Source: Rhexocercosporidium sp. MPI-PUGE-AT-0058
Lineage: Eukaryota; Ascomycota; Leotiomycetes; Helotiales
Length of the DNA: 64,000 nt
Reading direction: 5' to 3'
Assembly (NCBI GenBank): GCA_020746875.1
Contig: JAGTJL010000002.1
Coordinates: 3,286,001 to 3,350,000, forward strand
Positions 1 through 11,985 of this stretch are shown piece after piece; the stretch's first letter is position 1, and every line of letters starts with the position of its first letter. Below the pieces are notes generated by a model. The model was not told where the DNA came from and made no database searches. It saw only the letters and a list, made by a program, of their open reading frames with translations. Position numbers and translations under genes: made by a program.

Positions 1-1364
1 TCAACGCACTGTCTCCCGTCTTAGTAAACTTGCCAAACATACTATCGGAACACTCCGTAAACGGAAATTTATCACTCGCACCGATCGCCCTTACAACTTC
101 CGGCCTTCTCAAATACGTCACATACGTCTTCGGAGGAAATGGGTTATTGAACCCCTTCCTCACATCATACACATCCATGTCTGCCACACTGCTCATCGAG
201 AACTCAAGCGTATTGTAGCAGATGTGATACGCATTCTCACATGCCTCATTTGTTCCCGTCACCTCTCCGCATCTCTTCAGCAGTGGCAAGCAATATGTCT
301 CATACGAGTCCAAGTATATGGTATGTTGCAGAGCTGAGATGATAGGTTTATAAGTGTTGTTGTAGCTGTAGTGTATGCTGGCTTTCTCTTGAATGACGGG
401 ATCGAACCAACCATTATTGATCCCGAGGGCGACAAGCGAAATCTTCCATCCGACTAGTGAACCAGCTGCGATAGCTGCGTTTTGCGATGTGAAGTACGAA
501 GCGAATTCTAGCTCAGTCAGTGCGGAGCGTCTGTACTTATCAACCCCGAAGACAAATTGCTCTACTCACCAGGACCATAATGCCCACCGTAGGACTCGGT
601 AAACAGCCCAAAATCACGATTGCGATATCTTGGAAATTGAGCGAAGAACGCCTGAAGAAGCTTCCACACATATGGTGCTGCTGTCACTGTGGAAGATGCT
701 GAGTCTTTACCTGTTCCATGCGAGAATCCGGTGCCTAGTGGTTGGTCAATGTATAGCATGTTGGCGTACTCGTTGAAGCTGTACGGGTTCAATGTTGGTG
801 TTGAGGAGCCATTGATGAAATGGCATGGTCCGTTTTCCTGCGGCCATCAGTCAGAACGAGGATGTTGAATCAGATGTTATTGTGGGGAAACTACCTGGAA
901 GAGTCCAACCATGGATGAACAGCCAGGACCACCATTGAGCCACATAGCCAGAGGTGCGGTGTCTGGATCGTTCCTGGCCTCGAAGAACCAGAACCACATC
1001 ATCTCATCATCTACACCACTTCATATATCAGCATCCCTCAAAAACACACTTAAGACCAACAGCTCCACTAAGCAATCCAACCGAATTTCCCAAGGCCCCA
1101 AAACTAAATTTCATACGTACCACCAACATTCAGATGCCCCGAATACTGTTTTACCCCCGGCGTTGTCTCGCATATGCCAGAGTTCGTCACGAATTCAATC
1201 TGCGCTCCCGTAGCTTCATGCTGAAAAATAGTGCGCTTCACCCCATCACGGAAGATAAAAGACTGTTTCCCTCTCAAAACAGGATCTGTGGTTTCTGCTA
1301 GCAATGCTTCACAGATCCATAACAGCGCTAGCAAAACGGGGAGATGGACATGTTGGAGACGCAT
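1..1364 (-). CDS. Serine carboxypeptidase, peptidase family S10 (carboxypeptidase S1-like), 3' end cut by window edge
   Basis: Secreted or vacuolar exopeptidase that removes C-terminal residues from peptides. My model has exons 1364-1121, 1010-895, 837-570 and 507 to beyond base 1; all splice sites are GT..AG and the frame stays open. The N-terminus ([16 protein letters not shown]) is a hydrophobic signal peptide. The S10 substrate motif LNGGPGCSS lies in exon 2, and the nucleophile region reads [10 protein letters not shown], with Thr where most members have Gly before Glu-Ser-Tyr; TESYGG is common in the fungal S1 subgroup. The catalytic Asp and His would lie beyond the left edge, so completeness cannot be judged. 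The region NGGWFDP..CY is typical of the central part. No neighbour shares its pathway, but it fits the set of secreted hydrolases further right. Confidence 0.9.
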
Positions 1365-2165
1365 GGCGAGATCGATTCAGCACTGGGCTGACTGAATGTG
1401 ACAATGACAACAAAGGAGTCTTCACTTCGCATGACGATTATGGTGAGACTTTGAATCAGGTAGTCGAAGCTGAGAATGCCAAATCAAGCACCGGATGTGT
1501 CAACAACTGAACTTTCAACAAACGGCAACGCGGTCTTAAATGAATTGCTTCGCACACTCAAACCACAATATTACCTATCACCAGACCCCAGAATTCAACT
1601 GCCGTCAAGAGCCGGCATACATCCCCAGATCCATAATATTGGATTTGGTGAGAGTCCATTTAGGCTCATGTTCCTGGCGATTATCTGGATGAGTATCATC
1701 CATCTGCCTCTGCAGCAAGTTACAAAGTACCCGGTAAGTTATTGGATATGGAGAATCGCCGCCATTAATTATTCTTGCGGACCGCGGGTGGTATTGGGAA
1801 AAGAAGGAAGTACTGATATTGGGACCGTCACGTGCACGTGAAACTCGGGTTGGAAATGAGACCAAGTACATACATCCTTTTCATTCCCTAGTCGGCGCAT
1901 TTGAAATCTCAAAAAAGTCTGCTGCAGCCATTCTAATGATTAAGTTCTGCAGATCCAAGAGATATTTTTGATTAAGATACTGTGGTACACAGAGTAAGTT
2001 CGAAGAATCAGGTTCCCTGCAGGTGTGTTGCTACCAACACTTCAAAAGACATTGAGCAAATTAGCACATCGCTTGCGGTTTGTGCATATTTTCCGTTAGT
2101 ATGAGCTACTATTCTTGGGCCAAAATTATATTTCTTCACCTTACACTCACGGATCTCTACTATTA
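1365..2165. other. Intergenic, no gene seen
   Basis: Only short overlapping frames without family features occur here. It holds the promoter side of the carboxypeptidase gene and the 3' side of the next minus-strand gene. A CACGTGCACGTG sequence sits near 1830, but I cannot tie it to regulation. Confidence 0.5.
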
Positions 2166-2961
2166 CTATCCCAAGTAGTAAACACCAGTAGGTACTCCTG
2201 TTCGGGCACGATCCATTTCTTCAATCCAGCCCTTCTTCCTACCAATCCTAAACATTAACATCACCACTATTAATGTGGCTAGTACACTGAGAGACATCCA
2301 GCACCAGCTGCCTAACCCTGCGTTGTCGAAGCTCAAGTCATCGTCCGGGTACCCAAGCCCGCTGACACAAAGTAAAATCCACAGCGCGAGGTACTCCGTC
2401 CTTCTTAGTCTAGCATTTATTCTAGATGTGGTATACCCGATTCCAATTGACAACATGAAAGGAACAATGAGCGACGGTATTACCAATGAGAAATTCTGTT
2501 CATAAACCCCATTTACAGAAATATTCGAACTGATAGTTTGACCAGCAGTACTTTGAATAGGTTTCTGTGGTGACCTGACCGACCGAGGGGGTAACTCGAT
2601 TTTGGGATAGTTCTTCAGGCTCGAAGTCGAGGTGCTTTGATTCGTGATATTCCTCTCTCTCTTCTTGCTATCGATCTCTAGAAGTGGAGGAGCACGGTAG
2701 CAGGGGTCTCGGTTTATAGGTTCATGATCACACATGCGCACAAGATTTATCCCGAGATCCTTCAGTTTATCACAATACAAGCTTAGGAGAAGGAGGATCT
2801 AAAGATATAATGGCATATAGTGGCCTTGTTGTTTCGGCTACTGTTTGGATTTGGACAGCCATTTCTCCTGGTGTGCTTGTTGCTCGTGCTGATATAGTTG
2901 AATGGGGGAGATTTATGAGGAAATTCTGCGAGAATGAGTGGCGGTCATGAAGGATGTACAA
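2166..2961 (-). CDS. Hypothetical membrane protein, N-terminus unresolved
   Basis: A 200-codon open frame (2166-2780) has no ATG at its 5' end and opens immediately after a TTTAG sequence near 2797, as expected for an exon following an intron acceptor. It encodes a leader-like hydrophobic stretch (ILLLLSLYC), a polar Ser/Thr/Pro-rich region with two possible N-glycosylation sites, then membrane segments around FSLVIPSLIVPFMLSIGIGY, YLALWILLCVSGLG and SLSVLATLIVVMLMF, ending in a basic tail. The upstream frame (2770-2961) reads plausibly but in a different phase, so either an intron with a weak donor joins them or the gene has a frameshift. I do not recognise the family. The open frame with hydrophobic segments is seen; that it is a real gene is inferred. 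Confidence 0.45.
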
Positions 2962-3172
2962 TTAGACAAGGTACTTGTATATATATAGCTATTACTTCAG
3001 TCGATATTATGATGGCGTGTGGGTATTAGGTGCCGCCATCTAGTTAAGTATACGACTGGCTCGGCGAAGCCACTCATCTCCCTCATACCACGTTACAAAC
3101 TCTGCAGAGGCCAGATTAATAACAATTGAATAATCGATGCCCAAATTCTATCCTAAACGCCTATTCAAGTTT

Positions 3173-4534
3173 CTATGGCCACATACACCTACTAGACTCC
3201 ACATAACTACTCCGCACCCCATATAATGTACTCAGCCCATCTCGATAAATATCCTTCCCCAAAGACGCACTAGCACCATCACCAATCTGATGTCTCTTCA
3301 CCATCACATTCCATGAAAAACTTGAATGGCCAATCCCGGCAAACTCCTGTCCCTTCAGCAACACCAAGTAATCCACCAACGCCCTCTGATCCCATCTCAA
3401 TTTCGCTAAAGCATCCGCTTGTTTCCCTTGCAGCACGTCCTCTTTATGTGTGACCTCGACGTTCCATTCCTTCGCTTCTTTTGCTAGTCTGTGCACTTCT
3501 TGAAGATTGCCTGATGTTACGTATAGGATGGGTATCTTGGACATCGTAGCTTGTTCGATGTAGGCTGCTGCTTGGGTTTGATAATGGCTATATGTGATAT
3601 CCACTTCATGTCTCTCGGCTAGGGGGTTTTCCGTTGCAAGATGCACACCCATGAATGAGGGGTTAATTATAGGCGACGAGATGTCGAATGTCTGTGTCGC
3701 AGTCCCATCTTCAGCATCGTGCGAATGCGCAATCCCTTTGAGCACAGTTGTTGCAAGGCGGCGAATGTCAGGTCTGAATTTAAGTATGTCGCCAAAGGAA
3801 TGCGCAAGTGAGGAACCGTCGGAGTAGATCGGGTAGTGTAAAAAGGACTGCTCGAGGTCGATGATGACTGGCTCTGCTTCTGGCTCGATAGCCATGTATT
3901 TCTCAATCCACATGCTGAGTCGCTCGCGCCATTCATCTGGCTGTTCGATTCCACTAGCAGGAACATTTGGGAAAAGGCTTTCGGGGAGCAAACTTCGTCG
4001 GCGGTTGCTGGAAGTTTGCTCCATATGTCTGATGAGTACTAATTCCGGACAAGACTTTCTCAGAGAATCCACGAAATGATTCTTGTCAAACATATAATCC
4101 ATCCCTTGTCTTCCGGGTCCGTGTCGCTTCTCAATCTTGTCGTCTTCAGCTTCAGTGTCACCAGCTGCCATCATATCCACATCCCTCAAAGCAATATTGG
4201 GAAGCACCAAACTGGCTCCAGCCCCAATGGCAAAGCGCACACAACTCAGTATTGAGTTCCGAACATGTCCAACTCCCCCACGATTATCATCACATGTAAA
4301 CACCAAACTCGAGTTCCACTCCGTCGACGAGCAGATCTCCTGTAATTCCCAGGAGTCCAGGAGCGGGTGATCAAAGACATCGTTTTCAGGCGTCGAGACT
4401 GGTCTTCCAATAGCCCATGCAAGTTGCTTGGGAAGTCTGCGATCCTCATCCATGGCTAGCCAGAGCCAGATGCAGATGAGGCCTGCGCTAAAGAGAATGA
4501 CATATCGTCGACTGATTCCGTTCCCGAGCGGCAT
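3173..4534 (-). CDS. Type II membrane protein with O-fucosyltransferase-like fold
   Basis: Single-exon gene of 453 residues starting at the only sensible ATG. A short cytosolic basic N-terminus (MPLGNGISRRY) is followed by one membrane anchor at about residues 11-28, then a lumenal domain, the layout of Golgi glycosyltransferases. The segment around residues 75-110 (CDDNRGGVGHVRNSIL, then SLVLPNIAL) resembles the fungal branch of the GDP-fucose protein O-fucosyltransferase superfamily, where a Gly-rich turn binds the nucleotide sugar. The C-terminal GIGHSSFSWNVM matches the conserved Ser-rich end of such folds. Donor and acceptor sugars cannot be inferred, and the family call rests on motif recall rather than an alignment. 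Confidence 0.65.
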   Translation of the reverse strand: MPLGNGISRRYVILFSAGLICIWLWLAMDEDRRLPKQLAWAIGRPVSTPENDVFDHPLLDSWELQEICSSTEWNSSLVFTCDDNRGGVGHVRNSILSCVRFAIGAGASLVLPNIALRDVDMMAAGDTEAEDDKIEKRHGPGRQGMDYMFDKNHFVDSLRKSCPELVLIRHMEQTSSNRRRSLLPESLFPNVPASGIEQPDEWRERLSMWIEKYMAIEPEAEPVIIDLEQSFLHYPIYSDGSSLAHSFGDILKFRPDIRRLATTVLKGIAHSHDAEDGTATQTFDISSPIINPSFMGVHLATENPLAERHEVDITYSHYQTQAAAYIEQATMSKIPILYVTSGNLQEVHRLAKEAKEWNVEVTHKEDVLQGKQADALAKLRWDQRALVDYLVLLKGQEFAGIGHSSFSWNVMVKRHQIGDGASASLGKDIYRDGLSTLYGVRSSYVESSRCMWP

Positions 4535-5804
4535 TTTGGGGAGAGATCCAGTCCTGAGCTGTTCTGCAAAGGAGAGGAAATCATTTTGAATGAGAAAAAG
4601 GTTTACAGGCAGAGCTGGGTGATCAGCCGTGCGTGATGCGACAGGTGCCGTGCCGGTGTTTGAGGTTCTTGAGGTGTTTCGAGCTCTGGTGCCGCGGGGC
4701 CGGCCCCACTTTCGCTTCCTGGCTGTGTTTACAGCACTCCCGTTTATTTCTTGGCGCTATGACTGGTCGTCTTGCGTTACTGTACTGAGACGAAGAAGTG
4801 GTGTTTGAATGATGTACAATTTATGATTGCAATTAAATTACAGTAGGAATGAATTTCTTCGCACCGGAAAGCCCGTTTCAACATGTCGCTACAATTTATT
4901 GCCCTGGATCTTTCGGTGTTTCATGAGCCTGAAACGCGCCCTCAGTTGCCGCCATCTGCAGTGCATTCTGGTTGCTCTTGGTCGTAAATTTCAGTATATT
5001 CGAGCTCAAGTCTATCATCGATGATATCGGTGGTCCTATGATGCTGCTTATTACTATTAGACCTAGGGAAATGGTCATCTCACTTTCCCAAGTAGCAACC
5101 TCGGTTTTGATTATAGGCCAGAAAGACGGAAATGACGGCTGCCAGTGCGACGAAAAAGTAGAGAAAGTTGAGAACTTTAATTGAAGGACGTGTTGTTTGA
5201 GGATGGTTGATGAATTGGCGAAGCTAGTTTGGAGATGGTGAAGATGCATGTTGGATGAGAACAGTACTTTGTGGAGGCGATGCATTCTCCTCGAGACTGT
5301 GCGGTGTGCTTGCTCTCGCTTCACTATCTTATTAGGAAATCTCTGAAGCAAGCCTTGTATCTCTTGACATTGCAATTATCATGAAATTCACGTTGCTCAG
5401 CTTCCCAAAATCTCAGATTAAATCCACCATTCAAGACTTCACTAAATGTCCACAATCTTAAATAGCTATCGGATGGCCCAAATAATGCATACTCAGAACG
5501 TGAGTGGTTTACACATTTTCAGCACGCAAAATTTTTATTGTAAAGGTATAACTGTTGGCTCCATCCTTCTGAGGAAGCAATACCGGTGAAAAAGGTGATA
5601 CCTCTCAAGACAGAGCGTGCCATTGAGAATGATCCAGAGCAGAGACCACCGAGCCGCTCACTTAAGACCTCGGTACCCTTTGTGAATTGCAGAAAATAAG
5701 CTGCTGCAACGTATCTTTGACGAAAGCAACTTTCGTGATGGAATACGTTGATTTATAACTAAGCAATTCTAGTATCCTATTCTTTCAGTACACACCCGTA
5801 AATC
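4535..5804. other. Intergenic with one uncertain minus-strand frame (4896-5375)
   Basis: The only sizeable frame is minus strand 5375-4896 (159 codons, non-ATG first codon, first internal Met near 5285). It carries a possible membrane segment (ISLGLIVISSIIGPP), and a second hydrophobic stretch (YFFVALAAVISVFLAY) lies just upstream but in another frame (about 5105-5160). This could be a small spliced or frame-shifted membrane protein gene, or a pyrimidine-rich intron that merely reads as hydrophobic. I recognise no family, and nothing else in the stretch is supported. Confidence 0.25.
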
Positions 5805-6804
5805 TTACGCCGGACTGACAGTCTGCTCCATTGGCTTCATCTTCTTCCGTTGCAACCGGGTATGTTCAGACCAAGGGAAGTGCAAAACAGGCAGCTTAAA
5901 GAATCTGTCCAAATTAGTCACCTGGTATTCATTGAATCGTGGACGGGCAACATACGTATGATTACTAGCTGCAATACCGGCCAGGGCATTATACCAAGCG
6001 GCAAATGCAGAGAGCATCCCAAAAACGCCACCGGCGTAAGTGAGGTTGTAGTGAGGGGCATATGTCTGCCCAGTACTGACATGTGGATACCGTCTTCCAA
6101 GCGCGAGACAGAGGAAAGCGATGTCTAAAGTTAGGAAGATGGAGCATTGGGCTACTGATGAGGAGAGAGTGCAAAGAAGAAGAAGGGTGGTGAATATGAA
6201 CCAGCCCTAAGTGAGTTACGAGTCAGCTTTTGATACCTAAAGGATTTGGAGCTGCGCTGCTGCTTACGAATAAGAAGAGTGAAAAGGCGTGGTTGAACTC
6301 TAGCGAAGTGTATGAACTTTCGATTTCAAACCCACCAGGCGTGAGGATGATAGCAATAGCAATCCAGAATCCACCGAAAGATGATAGGGAGGTAGCTCCA
6401 AACGTGTTACCAACGGCCATTTCCCTACGAAAAGTTAGAATGTGTGGCGTTAGAATAGACCCTAAAAGTGCTCACCACATGCCAGCGCACAACTGTACTA
6501 AACCTCCATAGGCAAAAGCCCCAGATATCACAATACTCGAGTGCGTGACATCTAGGACTTCCATGTTGATTGCGGATAGCAAGAAGGTTGTGAAAGCGAA
6601 GCCACACAGTCCAAGTGGTGAGGGATTTGCGATGTTCCGCTTGCTCATCAAAACTCGTTGATAATGCGAATGCAAATTACCCGGTTGACCAGCCTGGGTA
6701 GGCACTGGTACTAATCTGTTGTCAGTCCATTCATATTCGTCTTCGCTGTCCATGGCATGGGCGTTTTGTGGAGACATAGGATAGGGTTGAAGATTGGGGG
6801 CCAA
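5805..6804 (-). CDS. GPR1/FUN34/YaaH (Ato/Ady2) family acetate/ammonium transporter
   Basis: Plasma-membrane six-helix transporter family linked to acetate uptake and ammonium export in fungi. Exons 6804-6476, 6424-6268 and 6206-5805 join in frame at GT..AG sites with short introns of 51 and 61 bases and give a protein of 295 residues. The signature follows a cytosolic N-terminal region: ANPSPLGLCGFAFTTFLLS is the family NPxPLGLxGFxxT motif. Helices follow at SSIVISGAFAYGGLVQLCAG, NTFGATSLSSFGGFWIAIAI and further on (FSLFLFGWFIFTTLLLL; GGVFGMLSAFAAWYNALAG). The C-terminal 60 residues are basic and cytosolic. Substrate is inferred from the family only. There is no neighbouring acetate or ammonium gene. 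Confidence 0.88.
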
Positions 6805-8170
6805 AAAGCTAGATTTTTCGACTGGTATGGAAACTGTGAACGTTCAAAGGTCAAGGAGCGTTTTGATGAATACTATACCCGTCTACCCAAAATCTTTTAT
6901 ATAATGAGACTGATGGGTATGAGTGATCCGAGTCAGGTCTGGATGCTCAGAAATCAAGGTTCCCATTGGACCCTAATCTCACGTCAGGCCACTTTGGAGT
7001 GATCCGATCTTTTGACATGTGAGCAAGTTTTCTGCAAGAGCTCACGAACGATATTTTGAATGAATTATAGGCGCGTTCCGAGGTCATTATACTCGTACCC
7101 AAGGAGCTAGTATATGTGCCCCTGATTTGTGAACGGGCCGGGTGGCGTTGAGAACGTGATGAGAAATCCTCAGATATCACGATGCTTTCGTGTCCGCAGT
7201 GCGTCATCTAGGGCAGCTCTCTGCTTGTACCGACTAAGTTACTGTAGCTTGACACTTGATGATAAGAAAAGAGGGATTCATCTCGAGATGTGTTGTTCCT
7301 CGATGAGGATAACGCTTCAGGACCGCGTCTCGGGGTTCCAAAAGACCATGCGGCGGCCAAGCTTGAGTCAGCCGGAACGAGCGGGGTTGATTTGAAATTC
7401 TGGAGGTTGAATGTGGAGTTCTGGGGTAGTTGAGTAATTGTTGTGATCAGCCCCAGAGATGTCGAGACATCGCTGGATGGATAGAAATATTGGGAGCCTA
7501 TCACGTGCTATGTATCCGATGGGAGAAGTGGTTGCAAACCTCTACCTTGTAGATTTCAATCCAGAGGTTGCGGATGATTTATGTGATATCATATCTCGAG
7601 GCAAGAAAACTCGGGATTATTTTCGAGGTAACTAGAGCAGCGTCTGCTTTCTGAATAGATGATTTATTTCCCATTGCTGAAAAGACTTCGTCGTCAAATA
7701 CGAGGTGGCTGATATGGAAGCCATGGGTTAAGAAGTATGGCGATACTCCCTTCGAGCTTGCATTCCTGTTTAGAACTATCTCATAGTTTCGTGAACTAGA
7801 TCCACCCCCGCTATACCCCAAGATATAATTTGCATGTATCTGCCTAGTCCGCTTTGAAATTCTCTGTATTGCCTCGTGCTTCATTCTTCCTCGGAATTCT
7901 CCATTTCTCTCTTGCGGCTTGCCTTACCAATGAACAGCAGCCTCGTTGGTAGAATTGCTAATTCACTATCGTCAAATCCGAGTTCCTGATCGATTTTGCT
8001 CAGCCTAACATCAATCTCTCTAGCCCGGTTTTGCCAACTGGACCCGACTACTATGCAGCAAGTTAGCAATTCTGGACGCAATATGCGGCTCGCAAGATAC
8101 TGTTATATTTAACTTACAGTGGAACTACCCCTCTTCTCAAGAACCGTCTCAGACAAGAGCAAGCTCTTGT
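6805..8170. other. Gene-poor stretch with disjoint minus-strand frames, possible gene remnant
   Basis: Three consecutive minus-strand frames (8081-7881, 7884-7579, 7504-7208) follow each other with small overlaps or gaps and differ in phase. The first contains a charged stretch (RLLFIGKASRKREMENSEEE) that runs straight into the second after a stop. This could be a decayed gene or chance. I recognise no domain, and no splice scheme joins all three. Confidence 0.25.
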
Positions 8171-9860
8171 TTATACGTGGGGAATATACTGTGACCAATT
8201 CACTGTGGCATAAGCGCTTGAAGGCAGCAACCTTAAGCTAATAGCATCTTCTATAAAAATGCATGCCCGCATGATACAATAGATCGCACAAAGGAACGAG
8301 ACCGGGAGGAGTAATCTTAATGGCAGATCCGGTTTCTTGGCTTCCTGTTTTGACAACAGTAAAAAATTTCTCATCTTATTTAGAAACAGTCCAGCATGAT
8401 GCTTGAACCCTTCTTGCTTCCGAGGATCATCTGGTGTGGTCTGCGTCGGGGGTAATCGAGCCGTTTCATACTTGTCTAGCAGCTTGAGATGCCATATCCA
8501 TGTATAGCCCCCGCCGACCACCACGAAAACCATGAAGTAGATACTGGCACTGCGCCAGATAATACGTTCGGTGGCAGTGGGGAAGTGGAAGTTCCAAGCG
8601 CAGACGAATGTGCTTCCGAACAAGAGGATGATGAAGCAGGCGAAGATTTCGGAGTCTAATTCCGTTCTGAGAAACTTGTCGCTTCGGTTGCGGTTGTGAG
8701 GTCGGCTTCGTATTGGTCTTGAAAATAGCGGGATACTCATGGCTTGCAACAGTCCGGTATAGTACTCCCAAATGAGGCCCATGGCGTAGTGGTTGTGGTT
8801 GACAAAGTCAAGGGGTGTGCTCACGTAGTCTTCGGAATCATATAGTTGTTCCTGGGAACCATTAGCACTGGAGTATCTTTTGAATGTGTCGACATACATT
8901 GCGTCGAATATCCGCCATTAAGACCTTACAATGGAGGATCACTGGTCTTGAGATATCAGACGGCTTGTGAAGCCAACAATAAGACGTCGCAAACATGACA
9001 ATGACGAAGGATATCGTTGTCAGTTCTAAGGTTGTCATGCTCAAGTCTTGTATCGGTCGCGCAATGGTACTGGTCACGAACCAAAGAGCTTGGAAGATTG
9101 CGAGTATCCTGTATCCTGCCAGTTAGTTGTGTCTCGGAATTTTGAGAATGATCAAACCTTGCGAGGCCGTCTGCTTTATTTTTATCTGCGATATCTTCCT
9201 TACTTAATATCGGATAGTCAATATAATCGTTCTTGACTAGGTAAAAGATTTGCTCTGTATCTAGTGGGATCGGTCTAGATAGATCTGGGGCCTCGAGAAA
9301 GAAGCCACCCACTTTTGCAAGAAATCAGTATTTTTTTTTTAGAAATCAAACGTTTAGATATCCTTTGTTCCTTACTGTCAGCGAAGAAAGCGTGGGCCAG
9401 AGTCCAATCTTGGTACTGCCCCTCTTTGAACTTCTGCAGAACCAATTAATATCATAAATTCTCATTTTTCGGTGAACGTACTTTCACAGAGCGCCGCGCG
9501 GAACTCCACTGGCCAAGTGCAATTCCTAACAGAAACTCTGGTCCTAATAAGCCGATACAAGCAAGATTAAATTTGTCGCGAAATTGACACCACCCCCCTC
9601 ATCTATTCCAGGAAGATTTGGGCACACTGTGGTCCAACAACAGATAATTATGGTGAAGAGACATGAGAGCAGAATGTCGGCTGTGCCCCGCGTATTTGGG
9701 GATGAAGTCCAGCCAGACATGTAGGTATCGGTACCAGCGCTGGTAGAACCGTTCATTGGAACGACTGTCGATATGACACCGAAAGTCAAGAAATGAGACT
9801 TAGGATGCTCGCACAGAAGCAGAAGATGAAGAGGAGGAGGAAGGAGAAGCGTGACACCAT
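8171..9860 (-). pseudogene. Multi-membrane-segment fungal family member, probably frame-shifted at a G6 run
   Basis: I recognise an uncharacterised Pezizomycotina membrane-protein family. N-terminal hallmark SSPNTRGTADILLSCLFT.. CCWTTVCPN, then RDKFNLACIGLLGPEF, GQWSSARRSV, YQDWTLAHAFFAD, a cytosolic loop, KPSDISRPVILH, and the C-terminal TVNWSQYIPHV. Exons 9482 (3' end of the first coding block), 9433-9376, 9311-9158, 9108-8925 and 8851-8171 join cleanly, with a CTAAT branch site in the last intron. Two spots do not fit. The reading frame changes between CCWTTVCPNLPG and FRDKFNL exactly at a C6 run (9593-9598 on the plus strand). A good signal peptide (MVSRFSFLLLFIFCFCAS, from 9860) is out of frame with the next block unless a 35-base intron is allowed. 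The gene is either a recent pseudogene or carries sequence errors; function is unknown. Confidence 0.65.
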
Positions 9861-11577
9861 CGAGGCTGGGGCTTTGCTTCAAAGTAGTTGGTGATTATGA
9901 GATCCCGGCGGTAATAAGGCCGGGTTAACACAGCCACTACTGCGGTCAAGCTGCGTGGCGAATCAGTCGGTGCGTGCCGAGACAAGCTACAGGGGCTTTC
10001 TGCTCTGTGGTCTGATGATAATAGTAGTGGAAGATGCATTCAAGATAGATTTTCTCAGGCAACCTAGTGAGTTCTTCTTGGCTAGGGCTCAGCCAAATTG
10101 CAGGCTGTGAGATGATAGAAAGCTTGCACTTGAGAGTACGCTGAAATTACTAACATCAAGACAGACCGTTGGCGGCCAAGGGTGAAGTGGGAACGACCCT
10201 ATTGGCACCCTGCGTGTACGCGCCGACTCGACTAGGCGCGGGACACTCTTTGCCAGACGCCATTAGTTCCAGTAGAAGCTTTCGATGGATACTGTAATGT
10301 CCAGAATTGTGTGAGCAATCAAATGAAACGACACTGGTGCCGTGCAACCCGGGTCTCTCCAATCGTTTTGGTGATGAGGCCCTCGACAATTATCTGTTGA
10401 GAGCAGCGGAAGCTAGCAAACTTACGGGTACGGGTGCGGGCCGTTCCCACTAGTTTCCGCATCTTTGTCGCCAAATGTCCCTTCTCGAGCCTGGAAAAAC
10501 CGATGGATCAGTAACGTTACTCAGTACAGAGATACCTAGCCCCATATAATATTTCTATTCCAAACTGCGTGCTACTGGTAGGAGATCCAGCAACGCAATT
10601 GGCTTACACGTATCCCCTCAACTGGTTACATGCACATCTTTTCAGGGTGCGGCGGGGCGCTTAAGCCCTGTCATCCAAGGGCTCATCCGAGCGGCTCCCA
10701 TCAGGATTGCACTGACACGAGCTCTCCACTAGAAGACGCCCGAAGGTCGAAAGTGGTCACCTAGAGCGCGTAAAACGAATGGCAGTATATGATTAGGCTG
10801 CACACAATGTTGGCAGACACAAAGAATCAAAGGGTTCGTTCGTATTTGCTTCTCATCTGCTTCGCGCACCTTCTTCGTGGAATCGGAATGCACCTCGTGA
10901 CCTGCCGCATATTCCTGCCATTCTAAGTTACGAAGTATTAAGTTGGCAAGGCCGCATGTCGACTTGATTTACTGAAGGAGGCGATGACGACGACGATCAA
11001 ATTAGAAGGGGAAGTAGACCTCCTAAGTAGCAGGTGAGGATGAGACTTAGAAAAGCAGATTTCCAACTTACACCCAAGGCCCCGCCTGGGTTGCTTTTTG
11101 GAGGCGTTCCTACGGTAGGCAGCCAGTGTCCACAAAGTCGTGCTGCTGCCTTGTCTGATGAGAGCCGCGAGGGACTTTGGCAAGTCGGCTGCAGAAAACA
11201 GCGGCCAATTTGCCTCTACTTGTTAATTACTTTCGTAAGAAGCATAAGGGCGGCCACATTTGCTTTCCGCGGACACTTTGCCTTTCTCCCTATCGCGTGG
11301 CAACGGGATGAGGGCGGTCAACACTGACTATTATTCACTCTCTTTACTTTCACATCGGATCGGGGCTTATTTTATTGCAAATCACATTACCGACGACATG
11401 CCAACATGGTACTTGGAGTGAGGCAAGAGCCATCCATTGACGTTATTACAACCAGAAATGTACCCAATCTCATTACCAACAGTTATGCAACCCGATCCAT
11501 GCCGCTAAATGCATTCGAAACAAATCCAACACATCTGCCATCCAACTTCCTGTGCATCAAACTTTTCCCTGCAACCT
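9861..11577. other. Intergenic, no gene seen
   Basis: Short frames only (for example 10156-10389 and 10938-11183 minus, 11034-11327 plus), none with signal peptide, domain or credible splice partners. It contains the 3' flank of the cerato-platanin gene on its right side. Confidence 0.5.
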
Positions 11578-11985
11578 TCACAATCCACAAGCCGAAGCAT
11601 CGACTTGAGCATATTGAGCATCAATACGGCCAAGAGCAACAGCTTGACCACCAGTCAACTGATCCATTGCTGCCTGAGCAATGTTGAATCCTTCATTCGC
11701 ATGATCAATCGCGAGAACATTGATGGTTCTTCCGTTGTAGGTGAGTGCCCAGCATGTTCCACAGCTACCACTGTTCCATCCAGCAATTACTGAGGCGCCA
11801 CCAATTCGCGGGAAAGAGGGAAGAGAGCCTTGGGTGCTGTAGCCCTTGGTGAGGAGTCCGTTGGTGCCATCACTGCAAGAGACGACTGAGAGGGATCGAG
11901 AACCGTCATCGTACCCGTTGTCATAGGAGACGGTGATAGCGCTGGCCACTGAGAGGATGGAGAGGAATGCGGCGGTGAATTGCAT
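11578..11985 (-). CDS. Cerato-platanin family secreted protein
   Basis: Single exon, 135 residues, the usual length of the family. The first 16 residues ([16 protein letters not shown]) form a signal peptide. The mature protein starts [16 protein letters not shown], the conserved cerato-platanin opening, and has four cysteines in the expected positions (VSCSDG, GSCGTCW, and the C-terminal SACGL). [17 protein letters not shown] is the conserved helix region. Members form a double-psi beta-barrel, bind chitin oligomers, act as surface-active wall proteins and can trigger plant defence responses. The start follows a long AT-rich leader and is the only in-frame ATG. It lies on the same strand as an AA9 monooxygenase and a carboxylesterase, all secreted. 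Whether this copy acts in infection cannot be told from sequence. Confidence 0.96.
   Translation of the reverse strand: MQFTAAFLSILSVASAITVSYDNGYDDGSRSLSVVSCSDGTNGLLTKGYSTQGSLPSFPRIGGASVIAGWNSGSCGTCWALTYNGRTINVLAIDHANEGFNIAQAAMDQLTGGQAVALGRIDAQYAQVDASACGL

Noticed and set aside
5103..5165. Hydrophobic stretch in a second frame beside 4896-5375, taken at first as proof of a frameshifted membrane gene
   Set aside because: Pyrimidine-rich intron sequence can read as Phe/Leu/Val-rich by chance, and neither frame resembles a known protein.
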